A DNA stretch of 64,000 bases from PS1 clade bacterium (GTDB lineage: Bacteria; Pseudomonadota; Alphaproteobacteria; RS24): NCBI GenBank assembly GCA_003331985.1, contig QOQK01000001.1:62001-126000 (forward strand), in the 5' to 3' direction. Positions 41,581 through 50,873 of this stretch are shown in pieces; within the stretch, counting starts at the first letter, position 1; each line of letters opens with the position of its first letter. The notes under the pieces are model-generated. The model searched no databases. It was not told where the DNA came from and worked only from the letters and a program-made list of their open reading frames with translations. Position numbers and translations under genes: made by a program.

Positions 41581-41608
41581 AAGGGAGATCGCCGTATCTC
41601 CCTTTTTT
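41581..41608 (+). terminator. Rho-independent terminator after rpmA
   Basis: AAGGGAGAT (41581-41589) pairs perfectly with ATCTCCCTT (41596-41604) around CGCCGT, followed by T residues. It separates the ribosomal protein genes from obgE. Confidence 0.93.
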
Positions 41609-41626
41609 ATTTTCTGGACAAAACTG

Positions 41627-41632
41627 TATAAT
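41627..41632 (+). promoter_or_regulatory. -10 element of a likely leaderless obgE promoter
   Basis: A consensus TATAAT ends eight bases before the obgE ATG, so transcription would start at or within a base or two of the ATG. A weak TTCTGGAC-like -35 lies upstream. No ribosome-binding site is visible. This implies a leaderless mRNA. Confidence 0.5.
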
Positions 41633-41640
41633 AAATTGTT

Positions 41641-42669
41641 ATGAAATTTCTTGATCAAGCCAAAGTATTTATTCGGTCCGGTGACGGCGGCGCAGGGTGC
41701 ATTAGTTTCCGGCGCGAAAAGTATGTCGAATTTGGCGGCCCTGACGGCGGCGATGGCGGCTGTGGCGGAAATGTCATTGTCAGATGTGTAGATGGCCTGA
41801 ACACATTGATTGACTATAGATATCAGCAACATTTCAAAGCAGGCACCGGCACCCATGGTATGGGCAAAAACCGCACCGGCGCAGATGGTCCCGATAAAAT
41901 TTTGAAAGTACCGGTCGGAACACAGATTTTTGCAGAGGATGGAAAAACACTTATTGGCGATTTAACCGAAATAGGCGACGAGATTGTTCTGGCTAAAGGT
42001 GGTAATGGCGGTTTTGGCAATGCGCGCTTTAAGGGGCCGGTTAATCAATCCCCCCGTCATGCAAATCCCGGACTAGCCGGACGGGAAGCTTGGATATGGT
42101 TGCGTATGAAACTCATCGCCGATGCCGGGCTAGTTGGGCTGCCTAATGCTGGTAAGTCAACTTTTTTGGCCTCAGTCAGCCGCGCCAAACCAAAAATTGC
42201 CGATTATCCCTTTACAACCCTTCATCCGAATCTCGGTGTTGTCGCAGTAAAGGGAAATGAATTTGTCATTGCGGATATCCCCGGCCTAATTGAAGGTGCG
42301 AGCGAAGGCGCCGGCTTGGGGCATAGATTTCTCGGTCATGTCGAGAGATGCGAGATACTTTTGCATCTGGTCGATGCATCACAAGATGATGTCGTCGGGG
42401 ACTGGAAAACAATTCGAGAGGAAATTGCTGCCTATGAGAATGGTTTGACGGATAAAAAAGAAATCCTAGCACTAAATAAATGTGATTTGATTGACTCTGA
42501 AATATTGAAGGAAAAGCAATCAGCACTTTCTAAATCCAGCGGCAAAGACGTAAAGTTAATTTCTGGAGCAACAGGCGATGGCGTTAAGCAAGTTCTGTCG
42601 GATATTCTAGAGCATGTTTCACAAAGAAACACCGCTATAGACCTTCAAAGTGGAAGCTGGCAACCTTAA
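41641..42669 (+). CDS. obgE: GTPase Obg/CgtA
   Basis: This 342-residue essential GTPase acts in 50S subunit maturation and stress control. It has the glycine-rich Obg fold ([33 protein letters not shown]) and a G domain with G1 [10 protein letters not shown]3 [20 protein letters not shown] and G4 NKCD. No long OCT domain follows, so the protein is the short form usual in alphaproteobacteria. It sits after rplU-rpmA and just before proB-proA, a conserved neighbourhood. Confidence 0.98.
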   Translation: MKFLDQAKVFIRSGDGGAGCISFRREKYVEFGGPDGGDGGCGGNVIVRCVDGLNTLIDYRYQQHFKAGTGTHGMGKNRTGADGPDKILKVPVGTQIFAEDGKTLIGDLTEIGDEIVLAKGGNGGFGNARFKGPVNQSPRHANPGLAGREAWIWLRMKLIADAGLVGLPNAGKSTFLASVSRAKPKIADYPFTTLHPNLGVVAVKGNEFVIADIPGLIEGASEGAGLGHRFLGHVERCEILLHLVDASQDDVVGDWKTIREEIAAYENGLTDKKEILALNKCDLIDSEILKEKQSALSKSSGKDVKLISGATGDGVKQVLSDILEHVSQRNTAIDLQSGSWQP

Positions 42670-42683
42670 CGCTCATAATCAAG

Positions 42684-43853
42684 ATGAATACAGAGACACA
42701 ACATAAGACAGCCATGACGCTGACACAGGCCAAGAGACTGATTGTAAAAGTTGGCTCCTCATTGCTCATGCAGGGCAAAGACGGGACGCTTAACACGGCT
42801 TGGATGGCAACACTTGGCGAGGATCTCGCCGCCGCACGAGCGCGTGGACAAGACGTTATTCTTGTATCTTCAGGTGCCATTGCGCTGGGGCGTGGATGCC
42901 TTGGTCTCTCGGATGCACCTTTATCTTTGGAACAAAGTCAGGCAGCCGCAGCCGCAGGACAAATTTCTTTGGCGCATGCTTGGCAAGAAGCGCTGACTCC
43001 GCAAGGTATAACGATTGCACAGATACTCCTCACACTCGAAGATACCGAACAAAGACGCCGATATCTAAATGCCAGAAGCACACTCAATGCTTTGCTGGAT
43101 TTAGGAGCTGTACCTGTAATCAATGAAAATGATACTGTCGCAACACAAGAAATTCGTTATGGCGATAATGATCGGTTGGCGGCGCGTGTGACAAGTATGG
43201 TCTCGGGGGATTGTCTGGTCTTGCTATCCGATATTGACGGTCTCTATAGCGATGCTGACCGCATTGGTGATGCAGAGGCACATATTGCGGAAATACCTGA
43301 CATTACACAGAATGTACTTGCTATGGCGGGTGAAAATGCCGGACATTTTGGAAGTGGCGGTATGAAAACCAAGCTGGAAGCAGCACGCATCGCAACCGAT
43401 GCAGGTGCATCCATGATACTCGCCAGTGGGCGAAATACGAATCCCATACGCAATATTTTGGACGGGAATGGCAAAAGCACACTCTTCGGCACGAAAGCAA
43501 GCCCGCGTACAGCCCGAAAAGACTGGATTGCTGCCAGCCTTCAGCTTGGCGGGTATGTCCATATAGATGAAGGCGCGGTCAAGGCCTTGCAAGATGGGAA
43601 AAGTCTATTGCCGATTGGAATAAAAAGTATCTCAGGGGACTTTGAAAGAGGTGATTGTGTTGCCATACTAGGTCCTGATAAATCAGAGATTGCGCGTGGT
43701 CTGGTGGAACATTCATCAGAGTCAGCCTTAAATATTATCGGTAAGCAGACCGCTGAAATCGTTAATGAGATATCTTATGAAGGTCGGACCGAGATGGTAC
43801 ATAGAGACAATCTGGTAATGACGCAAAATCGAGGAGGCAAGAATGACGCTTAA
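42684..43853 (+). CDS. proB: Glutamate 5-kinase
   Basis: This 389-residue enzyme catalyses the first step of proline biosynthesis, phosphorylating glutamate. The amino-acid kinase domain begins RLIVKVGSSLLMQG and includes VSSGAIALGRG, NENDTVATQEIRYGDNDRLA and HFGSGGMKTKLEAARIA. A C-terminal PUA domain (about 290-375) follows, as in long ProB forms. The ATG at 42684 lies 15 bp after obgE. An ATG at 42714 is an alternative start. It overlaps proA by 11 bp, indicating translational coupling. Confidence 0.97.
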   Translation: MNTETQHKTAMTLTQAKRLIVKVGSSLLMQGKDGTLNTAWMATLGEDLAAARARGQDVILVSSGAIALGRGCLGLSDAPLSLEQSQAAAAAGQISLAHAWQEALTPQGITIAQILLTLEDTEQRRRYLNARSTLNALLDLGAVPVINENDTVATQEIRYGDNDRLAARVTSMVSGDCLVLLSDIDGLYSDADRIGDAEAHIAEIPDITQNVLAMAGENAGHFGSGGMKTKLEAARIATDAGASMILASGRNTNPIRNILDGNGKSTLFGTKASPRTARKDWIAASLQLGGYVHIDEGAVKALQDGKSLLPIGIKSISGDFERGDCVAILGPDKSEIARGLVEHSSESALNIIGKQTAEIVNEISYEGRTEMVHRDNLVMTQNRGGKNDA

Positions 43854-45117
43854 CACTTCACTTGAAGAAACAATGAATGCCATGGGCGCACAAGCCGCCA
43901 TAGCGGCGCGTGAACTGGGTAGAGCCACCACCGAGCAAAAAAATAAGGCCCTCATTGCAGCCGCACAGAATTTACGAGGCCAAACTGAAGAACTCCTGAC
44001 TGCCAACAGGCTGGATATGGATATTGCCAAGGAAGCAGGTCTTAATAATGCCCGTCTGGACCGAATTGCTCTAGATGCAGGGCGTGTTGAAGGTATCGCT
44101 AAGGCATTGGAAGATGTTGCAGCCCTGCCCGACCCTGTAGGCGATGTGATGGCACGCTGGGATCGTCCAAACGGGCTCGATATTTCTCGCATACGTGTGC
44201 CGTTGGGGGTAATCGGGGTGATTTACGAAAGCCGCCCGAATGTGACCGCTGACGCTGCCGCACTGTGCCTGAAGTCGGGCAATGCAGTTATTCTGCGCGG
44301 CAGTTCTGAAATTCAAAACTCAGCAAAAGCTGTTGCGGCCTGTTTTGATGCCGCGCTTGAGGGTGTCGGCTTACCCAAGACATGCGTCCAGCTCGTTCCC
44401 ACCCCTGATAGAGAAGCCGTTGGCATGATGCTGGCAGGTCTTGAGGGGACGATTGATGTGATTGTTCCACGCGGCGGTAAAAGCCTTGTAGAACGGGTTC
44501 AAAATGATGCCCGTGTTCCTGTCTTCTCTCATCTTGATGGCATTTGTCATACCTATATTCATGCCTCCGCTGATCTTGAAATGGCAAAAGACATCACGTT
44601 AAATGCTAAATTGCGTCGTACAGGTATTTGCGGAGCTACTGAGACCTTGCTCGTCGACCGCCAATGCGCCGATACGCACTTAAAGCCACTGGTTGAAGCC
44701 TTGCTGGATGAAGGTTGCGAAGTACGCGGTGATGAAAATGTTGCCTCCGTGGATAAGCGCGTTGTTATGGCTACGGCGCAGGATTGGGATACAGAATATC
44801 TCGACAGTATTATTTCCGTCAAACTCATCGAAGGGGTGGAAGACGCCATTTCCCATATTGCGGCGCATGGCTCTGGGCACACAGAAGCAATCATTTCAGA
44901 AGATGCATCTGCCGCTGAAGCCTATCTTAATGGCGTTGACAGCGCGATTGTCATGCACAACGCCTCAACTCAATTTGCTGATGGTGGTGAATTTGGCATG
45001 GGTGCAGAAATTGGTATCGCTACGGGACGCTTTCATGCGCGAGGCCCTGTTGGGTTAGAACAACTGACAACGTTCAAATATCAGGTGCGGGGCAGCGGGC
45101 AAACACGCCCCAGATAG
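43843..45117 (+). CDS. proA: Gamma-glutamyl phosphate reductase
   Basis: This 424-residue NADPH-dependent reductase makes glutamate-5-semialdehyde from gamma-glutamyl phosphate, the second step of proline synthesis. Family blocks are IRVPLGVIGVIYESRPNVT, KSGNAVILRGSSE, IVPRGGKSLV, the catalytic cysteine region LRRTGICGATETLLVD and ARGPVGLEQLTTFKY at the end. GAGGAGG... precedes the ATG. It directly follows proB and precedes nadD by 2 bp. Confidence 0.98.
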   Translation: MTLNTSLEETMNAMGAQAAIAARELGRATTEQKNKALIAAAQNLRGQTEELLTANRLDMDIAKEAGLNNARLDRIALDAGRVEGIAKALEDVAALPDPVGDVMARWDRPNGLDISRIRVPLGVIGVIYESRPNVTADAAALCLKSGNAVILRGSSEIQNSAKAVAACFDAALEGVGLPKTCVQLVPTPDREAVGMMLAGLEGTIDVIVPRGGKSLVERVQNDARVPVFSHLDGICHTYIHASADLEMAKDITLNAKLRRTGICGATETLLVDRQCADTHLKPLVEALLDEGCEVRGDENVASVDKRVVMATAQDWDTEYLDSIISVKLIEGVEDAISHIAAHGSGHTEAIISEDASAAEAYLNGVDSAIVMHNASTQFADGGEFGMGAEIGIATGRFHARGPVGLEQLTTFKYQVRGSGQTRPR

Positions 45118-45119
45118 AA

Positions 45120-45719
45120 ATGTTCAGCAGGCGCAAACTATTTTCACCCGGCATGACAGTCGGTCTGTTCGGGGGAAGTTTTGACCCGCCGCATAAGGGG
45201 CATTCTCTGGTAAGTGCTAAACTACAGACAGCGCTCGGCCTTGATATGGTTTGGTGGTTGGTTGCACCGCAAAACCCCCTCAAAAGAGCCAGCCCTGAAG
45301 CAATGGAAAAACGCCTGAAAGCCTGTCAGGATTTGGTTGGCCCCTCAAATAACCGCGTTTACATCTCTGATGAAGAAACTCACCTAGGCACGCGTAATAC
45401 GGTAGATACCATCAGAAAACTGAAGCAACTTTACCCGCAGGTCAGGTTTATTTGGCTTATGGGCGCCGATAATATGGCGTCACTTCATCGCTGGAAAGAT
45501 TGGCAGGTCTTGATGCATGATGTTCCTATGGCGATTTATCCGCGCCCGGGATATGTTGTCAAAGCAGGACTCAGCCCTGCGGCAAAGCAATTTGGGGATT
45601 ATCGCATCGCCGCCGACCAAGCTACAAACCTCAAAAATATTGATGCGCCTGCATGGGTGATGCTCACCGGTAAGATGGATGACATCTCTTCAACTACTCT
45701 TAGAAATAATTCTTCTTAA
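45120..45719 (+). CDS. nadD: Nicotinate-nucleotide adenylyltransferase
   Basis: This 199-residue enzyme makes deamido-NAD from nicotinate mononucleotide and ATP. The nucleotidyltransferase signature GLFGGSFDPPHKGHS is at the N-terminus, PQNPLK and WLMGADNMASLHRWKDW in the middle, and the final SSTTLRN replaces the usual SST.iR. It is in the proA-nadD-rsfS-rlmH order that is standard in alphaproteobacteria. A 73-bp gap follows before rsfS. Confidence 0.97.
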   Translation: MFSRRKLFSPGMTVGLFGGSFDPPHKGHSLVSAKLQTALGLDMVWWLVAPQNPLKRASPEAMEKRLKACQDLVGPSNNRVYISDEETHLGTRNTVDTIRKLKQLYPQVRFIWLMGADNMASLHRWKDWQVLMHDVPMAIYPRPGYVVKAGLSPAAKQFGDYRIAADQATNLKNIDAPAWVMLTGKMDDISSTTLRNNSS

Positions 45720-45792
45720 ATTATTGAAAAATTCCGAATATTGAGGCTAAATAAAATTTTGCTTTTAACGAAAGCCCATATAAAACATAAGG

Positions 45793-46158
45793 ATGAAACG
45801 TTTGTTGCCTGACGACGAGTCCAGTCTCATCCACAATATACTTAAGAGCCTTGATGACGACCAGGCTCAAGAGATTCTAACCATAGACCTTCGCGGAAAA
45901 ACGGCTTTTGCTGACTATATGGTGGTGGCTTCAGGCCGCTCCCAACGTCATGTGGGTGCTGTTGCCGATCATCTCCTGAGAAGTTTGAAAAGCCGTGGCC
46001 TGAAGAATATTCAGGTTGAAGGGCTGCCGAATTGCGACTGGGTGTTGGTTGATGCAGGGGATGTTGTGGTTCATATTTTCAGACCTGAAGTCAGAGATTT
46101 CTACAATCTGGAAAAAATGTGGGATGTAGATATTCCCAATGAGTCAGCCGTTACCTGA
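45793..46158 (+). CDS. rsfS: Ribosome silencing factor RsfS
   Basis: This 121-residue protein binds ribosomal protein L14 to stop subunit joining in slow growth. The fold motifs are TIDLRGKTAFADYMVVASGR, SQRHVGAVADHLL and the tail VVVHIFRPEVRDFYNLEKMW. It lies between nadD and rlmH and shares their short spacing (4 bp before rlmH). Confidence 0.97.
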   Translation: MKRLLPDDESSLIHNILKSLDDDQAQEILTIDLRGKTAFADYMVVASGRSQRHVGAVADHLLRSLKSRGLKNIQVEGLPNCDWVLVDAGDVVVHIFRPEVRDFYNLEKMWDVDIPNESAVT

Positions 46159-46162
46159 GTAA

Positions 46163-46651
46163 ATGCGCCTCATTATAAGTGCCATTGGCCTACTCAAGAA
46201 AGGCCCCGAGTCGGACCTGGTTGCTGATTATCTCAAAAGATTGCGCGGGCCAGCCAAGCAAATCGGCATTTCGCAAGTAGAAATACTCGAATCCAAAGAA
46301 CGCTCCGCTAACAGTGGCGGGGGTGTAAATAGAAAAAACCTGGAAGCCGAACTTCTTGTCTCACAATTGCCTAATGACAGAAAAGTCATTGCCCTTGATG
46401 AACATGGCAGGCATGTAACCAGCCGCGAACTGTCAAATTTAGTCCAACACAACCTCGATCAAGGTGTACAAAACCTTTGTTTTGTTATTGGTGGTGCTGA
46501 CGGTTTGTCCGAAACTGTACTAGAATTGGCAGAGGATAAAATATGCCTTGGTAAAATGACATGGCCGCATCAACTTGTTCGTGTCATGTTGGTTGAGCAG
46601 TTGTGGCGGAGCGTATCAATTCTGACCAATCACCCCTATCACAGGGATTAA
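46163..46651 (+). CDS. rlmH: 23S rRNA (pseudouridine-1915-N3)-methyltransferase
   Basis: This 162-residue SPOUT methyltransferase acts on pseudouridine 1915 in helix 69 of the 70S ribosome. The knot motifs are VIALDEHGRHVTSREL, FVIGGADGLSETVL and MTWPHQLVRVMLVEQLWR, followed by NHPYHRD. It is directly followed by the EnvC-like gene. Confidence 0.98.
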   Translation: MRLIISAIGLLKKGPESDLVADYLKRLRGPAKQIGISQVEILESKERSANSGGGVNRKNLEAELLVSQLPNDRKVIALDEHGRHVTSRELSNLVQHNLDQGVQNLCFVIGGADGLSETVLELAEDKICLGKMTWPHQLVRVMLVEQLWRSVSILTNHPYHRD

Positions 46652-46670
46652 AATCCCTTTGGAGCCTGTT

Positions 46671-47825
46671 TTGAAATCAAACGTGATTGCAGTATTTCTT
46701 TTATTCGGCTTATGCGGTGCCTTTACTTTGACGGATGGGACGCTGCATCAAGCTGTTGCTCAGACAAAGGAAAAACGCCAATTAAAAAATCTCGAAAAAG
46801 AAATAAGAGCGCGCGATGAAAAAAGAGTTGAACTGGAAAAACAGGCAGAGCAGATTGCGACGCAACGCCGCAAACTTCAGTTAAATATGATTTTCATTGC
46901 CGAGCAGATCCGGGCTAATGAACAAAGACAAATCAAGATTAATAAAAAGCTGGACGCACTTTTAACCACACAATCTGATTTGCTTGCCGCTCTAAATAAA
47001 GATCGCGTTAATCTTTCTCAGTCTCTAGCTGCTCTGCAACGCTTTGAGAAATCCTCCCCGCCTGCACTCGCAGTCAGGCCTGATGACGCCCTTGAGGGTA
47101 TTCGCGGCGCACTCGCAATGGCAGGTATAGTGCCAAGCCTTAAACAAAAAGTAGATGAAATCCACGCTAGGCTTGATGAACTGTCTGCCATTCGTCGCCA
47201 GATTGTTAAACGCCAGCAAGAGTTAGACGATGCTCTGGCAAAAGCCGAGAGTGATCGCGCAAAACTCGATTCACTCGTGGCAGAAAAGCAACAAGCTGAA
47301 GCTGTACGTCGTCAGGAAGCGGCAAACGAGCAAGCAGCAATCAAACAACTCGCTGCCAAGGCTAAAAACCTAAAAGATCTTGTCACTAAACTGGAGAAAC
47401 GCCGCGCAAAACAGCATAATCAGATTAAAGGTTTCTCCCGTACCAGAGGGAAGCTTCCCCTGCCAGTTTCCGGGAAATTACTTTCAAGACCTGAGACCAT
47501 CCGCAAAAACACTGAAACAGGGCGTGAGGGCGCATATATAGTGACCCGCGCTCAAACACTTGTAACCGCTCCTTATGATGCGCAGGTACTCTATGCAGGT
47601 CCTTTCCGTGATTATGGGAATATGCTTATTCTTGGAGTCGGCAAAAATTATCATTTGCTGTTTGCCGGTCTGAGCGCAATTTCTGTGGATGTCGGTCAAG
47701 TCATTCTAGTCGGGGAACCTGTCGGGCAAATTATCCCGGAACCCCTTACAAATACGCCAAAAACGCTATATATAGAAATAAGGTATAAAGGTCAGCCTCA
47801 AGATGCGCTTTCATGGTATAGATAA
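46671..47825 (+). CDS. EnvC-like murein hydrolase activator (degenerate LytM)
   Basis: This periplasmic protein of about 384 residues has a signal peptide, a long coiled coil (about 25-250) and a C-terminal LytM/M23 fold. The zinc positions are lost: the region usually IDHG reads LGVG, the usual HLxxI reads FAGLSAI, and the usual LHFE reads LYIEIR. As in E. coli EnvC, it is thus likely an activator of amidases during septal splitting, not a peptidase. The TTG at 46671 is preferred because GGAG lies six bases upstream. It is followed by ctpA, whose start region overlaps its end. The rlmH-envC-ctpA order is common in alphaproteobacteria. Confidence 0.9.
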   Translation: MKSNVIAVFLLFGLCGAFTLTDGTLHQAVAQTKEKRQLKNLEKEIRARDEKRVELEKQAEQIATQRRKLQLNMIFIAEQIRANEQRQIKINKKLDALLTTQSDLLAALNKDRVNLSQSLAALQRFEKSSPPALAVRPDDALEGIRGALAMAGIVPSLKQKVDEIHARLDELSAIRRQIVKRQQELDDALAKAESDRAKLDSLVAEKQQAEAVRRQEAANEQAAIKQLAAKAKNLKDLVTKLEKRRAKQHNQIKGFSRTRGKLPLPVSGKLLSRPETIRKNTETGREGAYIVTRAQTLVTAPYDAQVLYAGPFRDYGNMLILGVGKNYHLLFAGLSAISVDVGQVILVGEPVGQIIPEPLTNTPKTLYIEIRYKGQPQDALSWYR

Positions 47826-47886
47826 ACATGAAATCAAGTGGCTTCAGTTGGTTGGTTTAGACGAAAATAGGTCACATAAGATAGAT

Positions 47887-49338
47887 ATGAAACGCGCTTC
47901 CTCTTTAGCCACTTTTACAATTTTACTTACATTCCTGTTCATGCCAATTCTCTCTGTTAAGGCCATGGCAGAGGATGCTCAATCAGCGCCCACCGCCAAA
48001 TCTGAGTCAGAAAATCTATATGAACAACTAAAAATATTTGGCGGTGTTCTTGAGAAGGTTCAGCGCGAATATGTGGATGAGCCAGAGAATCGCGAGTTAA
48101 TTGAAGCTGCGATGGTTGGCATGTTGCAATCGCTTGATCCGCACTCCGCCTATATGCCGCCGAAAAACTTTGAGGATATGAAGGTTCAAACCAAAGGTGA
48201 ATTTGGTGGGCTAGGCATTGAAGTCACCATGGAAAGAGGTTTGGTGAAAGTTGTTGCCCCAATTGCTGACACGCCGGCAGAACGGGCAGGTATTCTTACA
48301 AATGACCTCATCGCCCGTCTGGACGGAGAGGATGTTCTTGGCCTCACACTATCAGACGCCGTTGATATTATGCGCGGCAAAATTGGAACCAAGATTACCT
48401 TAACGGTCTTGCGCGAAGGCGAAGAAGATCCACTCGAAATTGATATTATTCGCGATATCATCGAAATTAAGGCTGTACGTTATCGTGCTGAAGGACCAGA
48501 CGGTCAGATTGCTTATATTCGGTTAACAACATTTAACGAAAACACCACCAAAAACCTTCGTAAGGCCATGGCAGAGCTTTCAGCTTCTGCAGGTAAAGGA
48601 AAATTCGCAGGCTATATTCTTGATTTACGAAATAACCCCGGTGGCTTATTGGGTGAAGCGGTAAAAGTTTCCGACAGCTTCCTGAGTCAGGGTGAGATTG
48701 TATCCACGCGCGCGCGCAAAACCGAAGACAATATACGTTTTAATGCGCGCCGGGGAGATATGTCCAAAGGGGCACCGGTTCTGGTTTTAATAAATGGCGG
48801 TTCAGCCTCTGCATCTGAAATTGTTGCTGGAGCTTTGCAGGATCATCATCGTGCCTTGGTTGTCGGCACACAGAGTTTTGGCAAGGGGTCTGTTCAGACT
48901 GTCATTCCACTTCCCAATGATGGGGCGTTAAGACTGACGACAGCGCGCTACTTTACGCCTTCAGGGCGTTCAATTCAGGCTTTAGGTGTGACACCTGATG
49001 TGATTATTGATCAGGAACTCCCCGAGGACATGAAACCCCGCCCCAGACGAAGCGAAGCGAGCTTAAGGGGGCACCTCAGTAGCAGTCCAGGAAATGATAA
49101 AGAAAATCTGGAGACAAAAACAGATAATGCTACAGATAATGCTGATGACGCAGCCGACGATAACGGCAACACTGACTCAGAAGAAAAAAGTGATGATAAT
49201 TCAGACGACAAAACCAAAGAAAAAGGTAAATCTTTCGCATATGTTCCTCGCGAACTTGAAAAAGACATACAACTCCAAAAAGCCATTGAAATTATGCTGG
49301 CTATGGATGCCTCAAGACAACGTCTGCTAGAGAACTGA
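47887..49338 (+). CDS. ctpA: S41 family C-terminal processing peptidase
   Basis: This 483-residue periplasmic serine protease has a signal peptide, a PDZ domain (about 85-165, GGLGIEVTMERGLVKVVAPI) and the S41 domain. The catalytic serine is in NGGSASASEIVAGAL and the lysine in GTQSFGKGSVQTV. After the catalytic part there is an acidic low-complexity insertion (DNATDNADDAADDNG and onward) before a final helix. The ATG at 47887 is chosen because it gives a normal signal peptide. A longer frame from 47803 overlaps the EnvC-like gene. It processes periplasmic or membrane proteins, probably with a TPR partner elsewhere. Confidence 0.94.
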   Translation: MKRASSLATFTILLTFLFMPILSVKAMAEDAQSAPTAKSESENLYEQLKIFGGVLEKVQREYVDEPENRELIEAAMVGMLQSLDPHSAYMPPKNFEDMKVQTKGEFGGLGIEVTMERGLVKVVAPIADTPAERAGILTNDLIARLDGEDVLGLTLSDAVDIMRGKIGTKITLTVLREGEEDPLEIDIIRDIIEIKAVRYRAEGPDGQIAYIRLTTFNENTTKNLRKAMAELSASAGKGKFAGYILDLRNNPGGLLGEAVKVSDSFLSQGEIVSTRARKTEDNIRFNARRGDMSKGAPVLVLINGGSASASEIVAGALQDHHRALVVGTQSFGKGSVQTVIPLPNDGALRLTTARYFTPSGRSIQALGVTPDVIIDQELPEDMKPRPRRSEASLRGHLSSSPGNDKENLETKTDNATDNADDAADDNGNTDSEEKSDDNSDDKTKEKGKSFAYVPRELEKDIQLQKAIEIMLAMDASRQRLLEN

Positions 49339-49341
49339 TAA

Positions 49342-49851
49342 ATGTCACAAGTGGATACCACCCTGCCTTACCGCCCCTGTGTCGGTATCGTACTGATTAA
49401 TCGCGATGGGCTGGTCTGGTCAGGGCATCGCGTAATGGGTGATCTGCCACCAGATGCCCCGCGGTGGCAATTACCACAAGGTGGTATTGATGCAGGTGAA
49501 GTTCCCGAAACTGCCGCCAAACGCGAGCTGGCAGAAGAAACCGGTGTTACCAAAGCTCATGTAATTTATGAAATGCCAGGGTGGCTTACCTATGATTTGC
49601 CTCCAGAACTTATCGGCAAAGCATTAAAAGGCCGCTTTCGCGGTCAGCGACAAAAATGGTTTGCTATGCAATTTGAAGGCTCAGATGAAGATATTAATAT
49701 CTTGGCAACTGAACATCAGGAATTTGACGATTGGACATGGCGACAGCTTGCCGAATGCCCCGACATGGTGGTGGATTTTAAGCGCGATATCTATTTAAGC
49801 ATTGCAGCACAATTTGCCCCTTTTGTTGCATCCGGCAACAGACAGGTTTAA
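49342..49851 (+). CDS. rppH: RNA pyrophosphohydrolase (Nudix)
   Basis: This 169-residue enzyme removes pyrophosphate from the 5' end of mRNA to start decay. The start YRPCVGIVLINRDGLVWSGH and the Nudix box GGIDAGEVPETAAKRELAEE with TGV are family features, as is RGQRQKWFAMQF. It begins 3 bp after ctpA. The ctpA-rppH pairing is usual in alphaproteobacteria. Confidence 0.97.
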   Translation: MSQVDTTLPYRPCVGIVLINRDGLVWSGHRVMGDLPPDAPRWQLPQGGIDAGEVPETAAKRELAEETGVTKAHVIYEMPGWLTYDLPPELIGKALKGRFRGQRQKWFAMQFEGSDEDINILATEHQEFDDWTWRQLAECPDMVVDFKRDIYLSIAAQFAPFVASGNRQV

Positions 49852-49860
49852 AAAGGCTTC

Positions 49861-50862
49861 ATGCCTCATTCTACTTTACCAATTATAAATATCTCCCTTT
49901 CTAAAGGGGATCAGGATGCGCAGAAGAAAAAAATCGCGTCAGATATCGATAATGCAGCATGTCAATGCGGGTTTTTTTATCTCACTGGCTATCAAATTCC
50001 AGAACAACTTATTGCTGACTGTTTTAAGGCCGCCGAAGCGTTTTTTGACCTTCCCACCACTGAAAAAAATAAAATTACTATTGAAAAGTCTCCCTGTCAC
50101 CGAGGGTGGTATGCTTTAGGCGGTGAAGTTCTCGATCCAGTTCATCAACGGGAAGGGGATATTAAAGAGGGTCTTAAAATCGGTAATGACCTGCCGCTAA
50201 ACCACCCGCTGGTGACAAATGGCATTCCACTTCACGGCCCGAACCAATGGCCTCAGATAAATTTTGAGACAATGCCGACTATGGACTCAGTTTTATGGCA
50301 AAAAACAATGCTGACAACTTATGAATATTTTTGTCAAACCGGCCTCGAAGTGATGCAGTATTTCGCCATGGCGTTAAATCTTAAGACTGATTATTTTGAT
50401 TACTGGCTTACCCGTCCGCAGTCCGAACCAATGGCAACCCTCAGCCCTATTCGCTACCCGGCGCTTGACCAGGCTGAGACTGCATTAAGCGCAGGCGCAC
50501 ATACGGATTTTGGATGTCTAACACTGCTCGCTCAAGATGATAATGAGGGATTGATAATCGCTATGCCGGACGGAACATGGTTAAGTGTCCCTCCAATTGA
50601 AAACACACTTATCGTCAATATTGGGGACATGCTGGCGTTTTGGTCCGGGGGTAAATACCGCTCGACTCTTCACAAAGTGAGCAACCGGAGCGGCCGAACA
50701 CGGCATAGTTTAGCCTTTTTTTACGACCCTGCTTATAATACACCTTTAGTTAATTTAAGGAATGATCTCGCAGAACAAAATGAAAAAGGCGGTGTGGTCC
50801 AAACCGCTTTAGATCATCTGTTAGAAAAAATCGGGGATAGCTTTAGCTACCAACAAAAATAG
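49861..50862 (+). CDS. 2-oxoglutarate/Fe(II) oxygenase, isopenicillin N synthase family
   Basis: This 333-residue oxygenase has an N-terminal DIOX_N part (LPIINISLSKGDQDA, CGFFYLTGYQIPEQL) and a C-terminal jelly roll. The iron ligands are in GAHTDFGCLTLLAQD (HxD) and STLHKVSNRSG (distal H), and the 2-oxoglutarate arginine is in RTRHSLAFFYDP. Members in bacteria act on diverse small molecules and the substrate is unknown. It is placed between rppH and purU with 9-11 bp gaps, so it is probably cotranscribed with them, though no functional link is obvious. Confidence 0.92.
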   Translation: MPHSTLPIINISLSKGDQDAQKKKIASDIDNAACQCGFFYLTGYQIPEQLIADCFKAAEAFFDLPTTEKNKITIEKSPCHRGWYALGGEVLDPVHQREGDIKEGLKIGNDLPLNHPLVTNGIPLHGPNQWPQINFETMPTMDSVLWQKTMLTTYEYFCQTGLEVMQYFAMALNLKTDYFDYWLTRPQSEPMATLSPIRYPALDQAETALSAGAHTDFGCLTLLAQDDNEGLIIAMPDGTWLSVPPIENTLIVNIGDMLAFWSGGKYRSTLHKVSNRSGRTRHSLAFFYDPAYNTPLVNLRNDLAEQNEKGGVVQTALDHLLEKIGDSFSYQQK

Positions 50863-50873
50863 GCAGCTCTAAA

